Shown: in pieces, positions 18,358 to 26,433 of the stretch
Numbering within the stretch: position 1 is the first letter of the stretch
Layout: each line of letters begins with the position of its first letter
DNA from: an uncultured Alphaproteobacteria bacterium
GTDB lineage: Bacteria > Pseudomonadota > Alphaproteobacteria > Rs-D84
Assembly: GCA_947168075.1 (NCBI GenBank)
Contig: CAMVKK010000004.1
Location: forward strand, 1 to 35,200
DNA: 35,200 bases
Direction of reading: 5' to 3'
Program-made: the position numbers and the translations under genes
The notes under the pieces: generated by a model
The model's database searches: none
The model's input: only the letters and a program-made list of their open reading frames with translations
What the model was told of the DNA's origin: nothing

Positions 18358-18366
18358 AAAAGGCAA

Positions 18367-19302
18367 ATGATGAATAAATTAAATAACATTTTAATCGGAT
18401 TATTATGGTTGCTGGCCGTAACATTGGGGACGACATTTTGGTTTAACACAATGTTCGGATTCAATATATTTTCGGTTCAGCATTGGCAACACCTGGCCTA
18501 TATCCAGGCTACGGGGCAATCTGTCAAACCGGCATTTTATATTTCAATTGTTGTTGCCGTATTGATTGCTATTTTCGGTCTGTATAAATTATTACAGCCA
18601 CGGTTCCGCCAAATAACAATGCCTATTTTTGACCGAACCAAATCGGCACCCGTACAAAAAGCGGACACAGTTACAGTTGTTCAACAAACAGAAAAACCGA
18701 TCCAGGCAATGCCAAACCAAGCACATACGCAACAGCCTGTAACAGAACAACCTCATACTGTGGAAACCCATACCAATTTTGATACACAAAGCAGTCGTCC
18801 ACCACGATTAAATATTACGACCGTTACACGCACCACCAATGTACCACGCGTACCATTGGCACCGGCATCACAAACACGCACAAATCCAGAAACAGAATAT
18901 GCAGAAATACGTAATATATTTGAATCTGCGGGATATGTGTTCAAAGGAACCCCAAAAATCAAAAATGTTCAGACCGCTGTGGTCGCCATCGGCACAGGCG
19001 AAGTTTTATGGATTGGTGCTGTTGGTATAAAAAATACCGATATGCAACGCGCTGTACAAACATTGGCTGGCATATTTACTGACACATTGGAAGATATTGA
19101 AATACACATTAACGCATTTGTCGTTTCCGCACCTGATGCGGCGGATGCCACCCCGGACATTTTACAATTTGCAACTGTCGAAGATTTGCGTAATTATATC
19201 AATGGTGTACCGAACACACCGCCGGACGCAGATGAAACTGAAAATTTTGATGCGTATTCTGGATATATTGGAACTGTTATGGATTATGTGGGGAAAATAT
19301 AA
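18367..19302 (+). CDS. uncharacterised two-TM protein with disordered linker and conserved-looking C-terminal domain
   Basis: TM segments LNNILIGLLWLLAVTLGTTFWF and FYISIVVAVLIAIFGLYKLL; Gln/Thr/Pro-rich linker; C-terminal YAEIRNIFESAGYVFKGTPKIKNVQTAVVAIGTGEVLWIGAVG. Confidence 0.8.
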   Translation: MMNKLNNILIGLLWLLAVTLGTTFWFNTMFGFNIFSVQHWQHLAYIQATGQSVKPAFYISIVVAVLIAIFGLYKLLQPRFRQITMPIFDRTKSAPVQKADTVTVVQQTEKPIQAMPNQAHTQQPVTEQPHTVETHTNFDTQSSRPPRLNITTVTRTTNVPRVPLAPASQTRTNPETEYAEIRNIFESAGYVFKGTPKIKNVQTAVVAIGTGEVLWIGAVGIKNTDMQRAVQTLAGIFTDTLEDIEIHINAFVVSAPDAADATPDILQFATVEDLRNYINGVPNTPPDADETENFDAYSGYIGTVMDYVGKI

Positions 19303-19808
19303 TGCAAATGAACCAATCGGTTGCTGAAAGACGAATAGCAGATCTGGGCATGGATGATTTGCCACTGGTTCAAATTCGCCCTGTCCCGCACCAGATATCA
19401 CCAGACTGGTTTAAAAAATATCGCGATTTAGTTCGTGAATTTGCAATGTCTTTGAACGACAGTATCCAGGAACTGGCTTTTATGAACTTGCCGTCTGATG
19501 ATTTTATAGATTTAATTACGGGACGGCGTATACCGGAAAATCTTTCTGTGCGTTTTCGCACACCACTGGTTTGGGGTGGCCAGATGGAAATAGACAATAT
19601 GTTTATGTGCATGACATTTCCACATTCGTATAATATGGACAGATTTATTATCGAACAATCTGGCAATGATGCTATTTGGATGCCAAATCCTGCCAAAAAG
19701 ATTTATTTGCCTGCTCATATGATGAACGGTGGCGATGGTGGTAATGCGACATCTGACCGATTAAGTCAATTGGCTGCACAAATTGCATCATCACGCGGAA
19801 TGGAATAG
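19302..19808 (+). CDS. uncharacterised protein, possible HNH-like fold
   Basis: TAATG overlap with upstream gene; LSVRFRTPLVWGGQMEIDNMFMCMTFPHSYNMDRFI resembles the spacing of HNH segments (x-PL-x-GG-x-DN-x-H) but canonical His residues are not all present. Confidence 0.7.
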   Translation: MQMNQSVAERRIADLGMDDLPLVQIRPVPHQISPDWFKKYRDLVREFAMSLNDSIQELAFMNLPSDDFIDLITGRRIPENLSVRFRTPLVWGGQMEIDNMFMCMTFPHSYNMDRFIIEQSGNDAIWMPNPAKKIYLPAHMMNGGDGGNATSDRLSQLAAQIASSRGME

Positions 19809-19812
19809 AAAC

Positions 19813-20253
19813 ATGAATACAAATGAATTTTTATCTTCTTTGAAATCACGTGGCGCAATTGTTTATCCGCCAAATTCATCGCGCGATGTTACATTGGCTA
19901 ACAATGCATTACAATCACGGCGATGTGCAATGTTTCCGGCAATTTTTAACGAATTGTATAAATCGGTATCTGCCATTAACCTGGGGAACGGGTATATTTT
20001 TGGGCCGCTTGAATGTGCGCGTGGCACACGTTTTCCGATACCATCGATTGTTGAAATAAACCTGGATATGGCGGGTAACGATGTTCTGCGCGGGAAAACA
20101 ATATTTGGTCGAAACGATTTATTTTGGTTTGCATTTGATGCATTTGGCACGTTCTATATGCTGGATAACCTGAACTTGCGCATTTTACGCAAATATGATG
20201 ATCCATATCGTGCGATGTCCGATTGTTTAATAGCAGGGAAAGTTTTAACATGA
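19813..20253 (+). CDS. SMI1/KNR4 (SUKH, YrhA-like) family protein
   Basis: Start at MNTNEFLSSLKSRGAIVYPP (19813); FPAIFNELYKSVSAINLGNGYIFGPLE...FPIPSIVEINLDMAG...GKTIFGRNDLFWFAFDAFGTFYMLDNLNLRILRKYDDPYRAM. Confidence 0.65.
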   Translation: MNTNEFLSSLKSRGAIVYPPNSSRDVTLANNALQSRRCAMFPAIFNELYKSVSAINLGNGYIFGPLECARGTRFPIPSIVEINLDMAGNDVLRGKTIFGRNDLFWFAFDAFGTFYMLDNLNLRILRKYDDPYRAMSDCLIAGKVLT

Positions 20254-20465
20254 AAAAAATATCGGTATCTTTATCGGGTCACCAAACAAGTATCTCACTG
20301 GAATCAGAATTCATAGATGCGTTAAACCAGATTGCCAAACGGGACAATGTTTCGGTTGCATCAATTATACAAAATATTGACGCACAACGCACACCAAATA
20401 CTAATCTTTCGTCCGCGGTGCGTTCGTACATATTACGCCGATACATGAAAGAATCAAAATTATAA
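20250..20465 (+). CDS. ribbon-helix-helix (RHH_4-like) protein, 71 aa
   Basis: MKKISVSLSGHQTSISLESEFIDALNQIAKRDNVSVASIIQNIDAQRTPNTNLSSAVRSYILRRYM; ATGA overlap with upstream gene. Confidence 0.85.
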   Translation: MKKISVSLSGHQTSISLESEFIDALNQIAKRDNVSVASIIQNIDAQRTPNTNLSSAVRSYILRRYMKESKL

Positions 20466-22416
20466 TCATCATCCAATCACGACCAATCTTGCGATAAAGT
20501 GTGTCATGTGCACCCCAAACAGTACCATCCAAAACACCCGTCTGACCGATCGGCAACGCCGACAATATTTCACCATTTGATAATACAAACGCGCTTATGC
20601 CCGAATAGTTTGCACGAATAATTGGCAATCCTGATTCAATGGCATAACGCCGAACCATATCCAGATGCTGATATGTACCCGGTGTTTTACCAAACCAAGT
20701 ATCATTTGTAATATTTATTATCGCGTTTGGTTTTAAGTCTGCGCGTGGCACCAATGAGTCAGAAAATATAATCTCGTAACATATCGCCGGTGCAAAAACA
20801 AAATCGGAATTTTCCATATTAATCGATATAAGTTCCGCACCATCCCCATGGCTCAGATGTGCCGGCGACGGCATAAATCCTAACGGACTGTATTCACCAA
20901 ACGGAACAAGGTGTGATTTGCTGTATACAGTGGAAATCGTGCCATCTGGCAATGCAACAATCATCGAATTATATGGTTGCCCATCACTGAACGATGTTGC
21001 CCCAATAACAACATTGGTCTTTAATGCAGATGCCAATGGCATATCATCGCCATCTGTAACTGTATACGGGTATGTTGTTTCTGGAAACACAACCAGGTCT
21101 GGTTTATCGCCGCCATCTGATGCCGCCAATTGAAAAAGGCGAACCAGATTTTCTTCGGCGCGTTTCAATGCATCCGCACGCGAATAAACCATCTTTTGTG
21201 ATTGTGATTGTGCGGGCTGCACAATACGAATCATCGCCGTTGTACCAACATCATTTGACGCGTTGTTAATATTGTGTATACCGCAAAATCCGCCACACAG
21301 CGCGATTATTACAAAGAATAAAAACGCAAACCAATGGCGTAGCGATTTAACATTTCGTAACAATTCAACAACCGATGTTATTAATCCGATAATAATAAAT
21401 GTTAATCCCAATGCGCCCCATACCGACATAGAATTAGCCAACCAAGGAAACGGCATCGTGATATTTGCGACTGGGTTCCATGGAAAACCTGTAAAAGCCC
21501 ATTCACGCAACCATAAAACCAAAGTCCAAATACCCGCGAACATAAATGGTCGCCCAGAACCAGTCCGCATACGGCTAATGGCAACAAAAGGTACAGAAAA
21601 CACCAACGCGCCCGCAATCCCAAGCCCAAACAATGCCGGCACCGTCCATATTGCGAACTGTTTTGCCAATTCCGGCACAACATATATCGAATGCAGTGTC
21701 CACCAAAACATGGCTATTGCATACATCGCCCCAAACGGCGCAACACGCAACAATTCGCGCAAAATATCACCACGATTTTCACGCCGAACCGTCAACCAAT
21801 ATGCCCCCGCAACCCCCAATACTGTTGCCCACCAATAATAAAAAGGCGCATACCCAAACGCCGCTATGCCGCCAAACAGTGCATATAGCGCGTATTGCCA
21901 AAAACTATTTTCACGTATTTTTAATTTTTTGAAAAATGCAATTGTATGCGAACCCGGACAACATTCGCCATTTTTACATGCAATAAATTCTTCATCAGCG
22001 TACGGATTTTTATATCCTAATTTTTTCATAATGGCAATCTCTTTTGATTCCATAACTTTTGCTTCATCATCAGATATATGGTCATACCCGCGCAAATGCA
22101 ACATACCATGTACAACCATATGGGCGGTGTGTTCTGCAACACTTATACCCGCCGCCGCCGCTTCGCGTTTTACGGTATCAAGCGATATATAAATATCACC
22201 CAACAACAAATCGTCCCCCAGTTCAAACGACAAAACATTTGTTGGTTTATCTATGCCACGATATTTTTTATTCAGTTTATGTATCTCTTTATCATTAGTC
22301 AGTGTAATTGACACCTCGGCATCTTTATTTTTTGGTCCCGCCGTATTTGCGATGCGCGCAAAATCTATATTATATTTTTCCCAACGGTTATCATTATAAT
22401 TAACATAAACTTGCAT
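20401..22416 (-). CDS. fusion protein: YbeY endoribonuclease domain + apolipoprotein N-acyltransferase (Lnt)
   Basis: YbeY: TNVLSFELGDDLLLGDIYIS and HMVVHGMLHLRGYDH; Lnt: multi-TM then VVFPETTYPY (Glu), YSKSHLVPFGEYSP (Lys), APAICYEIIFSD (Cys), in a single 671-aa ORF. Confidence 0.93.
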   Translation of the reverse strand: MQVYVNYNDNRWEKYNIDFARIANTAGPKNKDAEVSITLTNDKEIHKLNKKYRGIDKPTNVLSFELGDDLLLGDIYISLDTVKREAAAAGISVAEHTAHMVVHGMLHLRGYDHISDDEAKVMESKEIAIMKKLGYKNPYADEEFIACKNGECCPGSHTIAFFKKLKIRENSFWQYALYALFGGIAAFGYAPFYYWWATVLGVAGAYWLTVRRENRGDILRELLRVAPFGAMYAIAMFWWTLHSIYVVPELAKQFAIWTVPALFGLGIAGALVFSVPFVAISRMRTGSGRPFMFAGIWTLVLWLREWAFTGFPWNPVANITMPFPWLANSMSVWGALGLTFIIIGLITSVVELLRNVKSLRHWFAFLFFVIIALCGGFCGIHNINNASNDVGTTAMIRIVQPAQSQSQKMVYSRADALKRAEENLVRLFQLAASDGGDKPDLVVFPETTYPYTVTDGDDMPLASALKTNVVIGATSFSDGQPYNSMIVALPDGTISTVYSKSHLVPFGEYSPLGFMPSPAHLSHGDGAELISINMENSDFVFAPAICYEIIFSDSLVPRADLKPNAIINITNDTWFGKTPGTYQHLDMVRRYAIESGLPIIRANYSGISAFVLSNGEILSALPIGQTGVLDGTVWGAHDTLYRKIGRDWMMIIILILSCIGVICTNAPRTKD

Positions 22417-22439
22417 ATTATTTCTCTCCCTATGTGCAC

Positions 22440-23912
22440 CTAGGCTTGGTGTCCAGCGTTTATAATATTTTGTATTTTATTATTATTTTTTACTTTCGAC
22501 TTCATACGTTCAGATGCTTTATTAAACGCAATCATCTTGGTTTCCGATTCGTTTTTTATAATTTCATCTGGATTATCTGGCGACAAACGCGAAACGATAA
22601 AATCTTTAACTGTGCCATTTTTTGCCTTTGCAGCGTTTTTCAGATTTAACGCATAATCAACTACATCATCGCCATATACAAAATGACCGTTTTTCATTAT
22701 GACATTTATATTGATTTCAGAAAACACATCCCGATCCAATGCCAAGAAATCATCTGCACTTATTTTACCGATATAATACATAGCACACCACCAACGCCGC
22801 TTATTTGTTCCACTGCGCCATTTGGAATTAATTTCTGTACCAGCAATAAATGAATCTACTATTTTTTGTGTATCGTCACCCGCACTACTTAATCTGTGCA
22901 CAATACCCGGCATAATTTTTTCATTTGGTTTACCCTTGTTCACTTTTTTGTCCGCCAACAAAGACGGTGTTTGATATCCGGCAAAAAACAGCCCTAACAC
23001 CTGATTATCGGTCATAAATGAAAAATTATATTTATTCAATTCGTTTCTTAATTTATAAAGACATTCGCCACGATATAAACAATGTTGTTTTACTTGGTCC
23101 CAAACTTCTTCATCAGAAAAATTTTCGGCAATTTTTTTATACTTACCTGTACATGGATATTGCTTACCATTTTGATAAACCCACGTCAGTCCAGGCCCAT
23201 ATGTTGCCCTGGTTTCTTTGGCATGAACAGTTGGTTTATCGCGATATGTTTCAAATTCCAATAATCCAGCAACAATTTCATTCCAATTTTCATCCACAAA
23301 ATCTTTGGCAAAAGACTCATTTTCTGGACTGTATAATTTTTGAATGTCCAGTGTTTGTTCTTCGTCTTTTTCCTGGGGTTCATTTTCATCGGCGTTTTCT
23401 TTTGCAACGGCCTTTTGGGCCCTTTCAAATTTACCCTTTATATTATCTGAAATTTTATCTTTATTTATGCCTATTTCTGCACCGCCAATTACGGTCAACA
23501 ACATCAAGTACCAAGTTAAATAAGCCGCCAAGCGTGGGTTTTTCTTGGTGAATTTAGATATTACTTTATCATTACCTTTCTTATTCTGAGCCACTTTTTG
23601 GTTTTTGTATTTTTGTTGTGTGGCATTAAGTATTCGATTATCAAACATAAATCCATCAAATCCACTGACAAATAATTGAGAAAGTTTCAATATAACTACG
23701 GCGCTTATATCGACAGTATCTGCCATAACACGACCACCGACACGTGCGATTTTCTTTGTAACACGCACCACCCTTTGGCGACCTTTGCCACTTTTTTCAA
23801 TTGGTTGTTTTGCAATATGTTTCAGCTTTGTAAAATGTCGCCCTGCTCGAAACATAATTTTATCTATGCCTGCATCCGCCAAATCCACAATTTTATCTGC
23901 CGCTTTTGTCAT
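22440..23912 (-). CDS. membrane-anchored lysozyme-like (GH24-like) protein
   Basis: Start MTKAADKIVDLA at 23912 (RBS aaagga); TM RLAAYLTWYLMLLTVIGGAEIGI; LLEFETYRDKPTVHAKETRATYGPGLTWVY resembles the catalytic Glu/Thr segment of phage-type lysozymes. Confidence 0.6.
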   Translation of the reverse strand: MTKAADKIVDLADAGIDKIMFRAGRHFTKLKHIAKQPIEKSGKGRQRVVRVTKKIARVGGRVMADTVDISAVVILKLSQLFVSGFDGFMFDNRILNATQQKYKNQKVAQNKKGNDKVISKFTKKNPRLAAYLTWYLMLLTVIGGAEIGINKDKISDNIKGKFERAQKAVAKENADENEPQEKDEEQTLDIQKLYSPENESFAKDFVDENWNEIVAGLLEFETYRDKPTVHAKETRATYGPGLTWVYQNGKQYPCTGKYKKIAENFSDEEVWDQVKQHCLYRGECLYKLRNELNKYNFSFMTDNQVLGLFFAGYQTPSLLADKKVNKGKPNEKIMPGIVHRLSSAGDDTQKIVDSFIAGTEINSKWRSGTNKRRWWCAMYYIGKISADDFLALDRDVFSEININVIMKNGHFVYGDDVVDYALNLKNAAKAKNGTVKDFIVSRLSPDNPDEIIKNESETKMIAFNKASERMKSKVKNNNKIQNIINAGHQA

Positions 23913-23931
23913 ATTGCACTTTCCTTTTATT

Positions 23932-24294
23932 TTATTTCTTTCCGAACCCATTTTTCTTGGCTATCTTAGAACGCGTCTGCGCATAGTTTGGCGCGACAAA
24001 CGGATAGTCGTGTGGTAATCCCCATTTTTCACGATACTGTTCAGGGGTCAAATTATATTTGCGTTTAATATACCGGCGCAACATAATGTGCCATGTGCCA
24101 TCTTCCAAACACATAATTTTATCCGGACGCACAGATTTTGCTATTTCCGATTCGCTTGCCGCCGACCCTAACAAAGTTGTCCGTGCCTGGGCCACCGCCG
24201 CCGCCATAGTAAGTTTCGGATTCGCCGCCATTGCCGCCGCCGCCAGGTTTGCAACCGCCAAAGCAACTTCGGCATCTTTTGCATTATTTACCAA
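23932..24294 (-). CDS. Ros/MucR family transcriptional regulator
   Basis: IMCLEDGTWHIMLRRYIKRKYNLTPEQYREKWGLPHDYPFVAPNYAQTRSKIAKKNGFG. Confidence 0.93.
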   Translation of the reverse strand: MVNNAKDAEVALAVANLAAAAMAANPKLTMAAAVAQARTTLLGSAASESEIAKSVRPDKIMCLEDGTWHIMLRRYIKRKYNLTPEQYREKWGLPHDYPFVAPNYAQTRSKIAKKNGFGKK

Positions 24295-24373
24295 TTGATA
24301 ACCTCTTTTTTATGTACTACAATCATTATACCACAAATAAAGTTGAAGTAAAATATAAGTAAAATAAAAATAA

Positions 24374-25657
24374 ATGAGCAACGACAACCGTCCTTTGGCT
24401 GACTTGATGCGCCCGAATACCATTGACGAAGTATTGGGACAGACCGCGTTATTGGGTGAAAATGGTCTGGTTCGGCGCATGGTTGAAAACCAGAAATTAT
24501 CAAATCTGATATTATGGGGGCCGCCGGGATGTGGCAAAACAACAATCGCGCGCGCATTGGCGAATTCGGTTGATATGGACTTTGTCCCGATGTCCGCAGT
24601 GTTTTCCGGCACGGCTGATATTAAAAAGGCGGTCGAGGCGGCAAAACTTCGCAAACAAATTGGTCGCGGCACATTATTATTCATAGATGAAATTCATCGC
24701 TTTAATAAAACGCAACAGGATACATTGTTGCCATATCTGGAAGATGGCACCGTGGTATTCATTGGTGCGACAACCGAAAACCCGTCATTTAATTTGAACA
24801 ACGCGTTGTTGTCGCGGTGTCATGTTGGCGTACTGGAACCGTTATGCACAGACGATTTAATCGAATTGATGAATCGCACTGAAAAATTCACAGGTAAAAA
24901 ATTACCGCTGGATACGGCGGCACGCGCGCACCTGGCACAAATGGCGGATGGTGATGCGCGATTTTTACTTAATACGCTGGAATATTTATTAAACGCGAAT
25001 TTCAAAAAAGATTTATCACCCGACGAACTGGACAGTGCAATTCAGAAACGTGCCCCGCTTTCGGACAAGACCGGCGACGAACATTATAATTTAATTTCCG
25101 CGGTACATAAATCACTACGTGCGTCCGACACCGATGCGGCGCTGTATTGGGTTGCGCGCATGATGACGGGGGGTCAAGACCCAATGTACATATTCCGCCG
25201 TTTAACACGATTCGCGATGGAGGATGTCGGGCTTGCCGACCCGAACGCAATACAAATGGCGATCGCAACATGGAACGCATATGAACGCATGGGCAGTCCC
25301 GAAGGCGACATTGCATTGGCGGAATTGGTTGTATACCTGGGGACGGCACCAAAGAGCAATCGCTTGGACAAAGCAATTCACGCCGCATACGCCGCCGCGA
25401 TTGAGACTGGTTCACTGATGCCACCAAAGAATATTTTAAACGCCCCAACCCGCATGATGAAAAATATGGGATATGGCGCGGGATATGTTTACGAGCCAGA
25501 TACCGAAAGTGGTTTTTCGGGGCAAAATTGTTTTCCAGAAAAAATGGGACGGCGCACTTTTTATACGCCTGTTGAGCGCGGATTCGAACGCGAAATTAAA
25601 AAGCGATTAGATTATTGGAACAATTTGCGCGAAAAAATTAATAAAAAATCAGAATAA
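24374..25657 (+). CDS. rarA: replication-associated recombination protein A (RarA/MgsA AAA+ ATPase)
   Basis: RPNTIDEVLGQTALLGENGLVRRM, LWGPPGCGKTTIARALA, LFIDEIHRFNKTQQDTLLPYLEDG, GATTENPSF. Confidence 0.96.
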   Translation: MSNDNRPLADLMRPNTIDEVLGQTALLGENGLVRRMVENQKLSNLILWGPPGCGKTTIARALANSVDMDFVPMSAVFSGTADIKKAVEAAKLRKQIGRGTLLFIDEIHRFNKTQQDTLLPYLEDGTVVFIGATTENPSFNLNNALLSRCHVGVLEPLCTDDLIELMNRTEKFTGKKLPLDTAARAHLAQMADGDARFLLNTLEYLLNANFKKDLSPDELDSAIQKRAPLSDKTGDEHYNLISAVHKSLRASDTDAALYWVARMMTGGQDPMYIFRRLTRFAMEDVGLADPNAIQMAIATWNAYERMGSPEGDIALAELVVYLGTAPKSNRLDKAIHAAYAAAIETGSLMPPKNILNAPTRMMKNMGYGAGYVYEPDTESGFSGQNCFPEKMGRRTFYTPVERGFEREIKKRLDYWNNLREKINKKSE

Positions 25658-26371
25658 AATATTTACCTTGGCGCCGACACGAAGTTCATCGTCTTCGAAT
25701 TCGTAATCCAGATGACCAATATATTGCGTGCGACCAAATTGGCATACCATTTTAAGATTTATCCATTCCTGGTTATAATGTGGATTGGTTGATTTACGCA
25801 GCGTCAGCCCCGCTCCCGCGCGCCAATTTTCATCCAGACGAAAATAAGATTCCGGTATAAAATCAATATATGACATACCACGCAATTTATCGAAAATCCA
25901 ACTGGACTTAATCGTTGCAGCCAAAGATACGCCCGCCCATTGACGACCAAAACGCAACCCGGCATAGTATGTTGAATCGGCAAACCACGGTGTACGCACA
26001 TGCGATGACCCACCAAATTTAAATCCGAACAAGACATCGGAAATTAAACGCGCATCGTTATCGCCCGCACGCGCCATACGGTAAAGTCCACCCAAATCGA
26101 TACTGGAAAAACCATCTTCGTCATCGACAAAATCCACCTGGTAATGAACACGGCCAGTCACATATAAACGGTCATTAAGTCCGTACGATAACGCCTGACC
26201 CAGGCGCAGTACATCGCGACCATACGAAAGATCTGTTTCAGACAGTATCATATTATCGGGTACCAAGAATAATGGATCCGATGTATCAGTTACCAAATCA
26301 AAATCTGCACGCGCAACGATTGGGGCGCACATACACATAAAACCAAAAAAAATGCCGAAAAGACGTTTCAT
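25649..26371 (-). CDS. outer-membrane beta-barrel protein
   Basis: Start MKRLFGIFFGFMCMCAPIVARA (signal peptide); alternating-strand pattern, C-terminal VGAKVNILF. Confidence 0.75.
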   Translation of the reverse strand: MKRLFGIFFGFMCMCAPIVARADFDLVTDTSDPLFLVPDNMILSETDLSYGRDVLRLGQALSYGLNDRLYVTGRVHYQVDFVDDEDGFSSIDLGGLYRMARAGDNDARLISDVLFGFKFGGSSHVRTPWFADSTYYAGLRFGRQWAGVSLAATIKSSWIFDKLRGMSYIDFIPESYFRLDENWRAGAGLTLRKSTNPHYNQEWINLKMVCQFGRTQYIGHLDYEFEDDELRVGAKVNILF

Positions 26372-26390
26372 ATAAATCACCATTTTATGC

Positions 26391-26418
26391 GAACAACCGA
26401 ACAAAAGTTCGGCTGTTC
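26391..26418. repeat. intergenic hairpin between the two OMP genes
   Basis: gaacaaccgaac-aaaa-gttcggctgttc, 12-bp arms with one wobble; no clear T-tract. Confidence 0.75.
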
Positions 26419-26433
26419 ACACTGTTTTTATTC

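Noticed and set aside
18324-18464. 47-aa N-terminal extension of the 17652 minus ORF (with a TM-like segment)
   Set aside because: Overlaps the divergent gene and the shared promoter; the TM-like stretch is antisense to that gene's own TM region.
21263-21838. 191-aa plus-strand ORF
   Set aside because: Antisense to the Lnt membrane domain, no domain signature.
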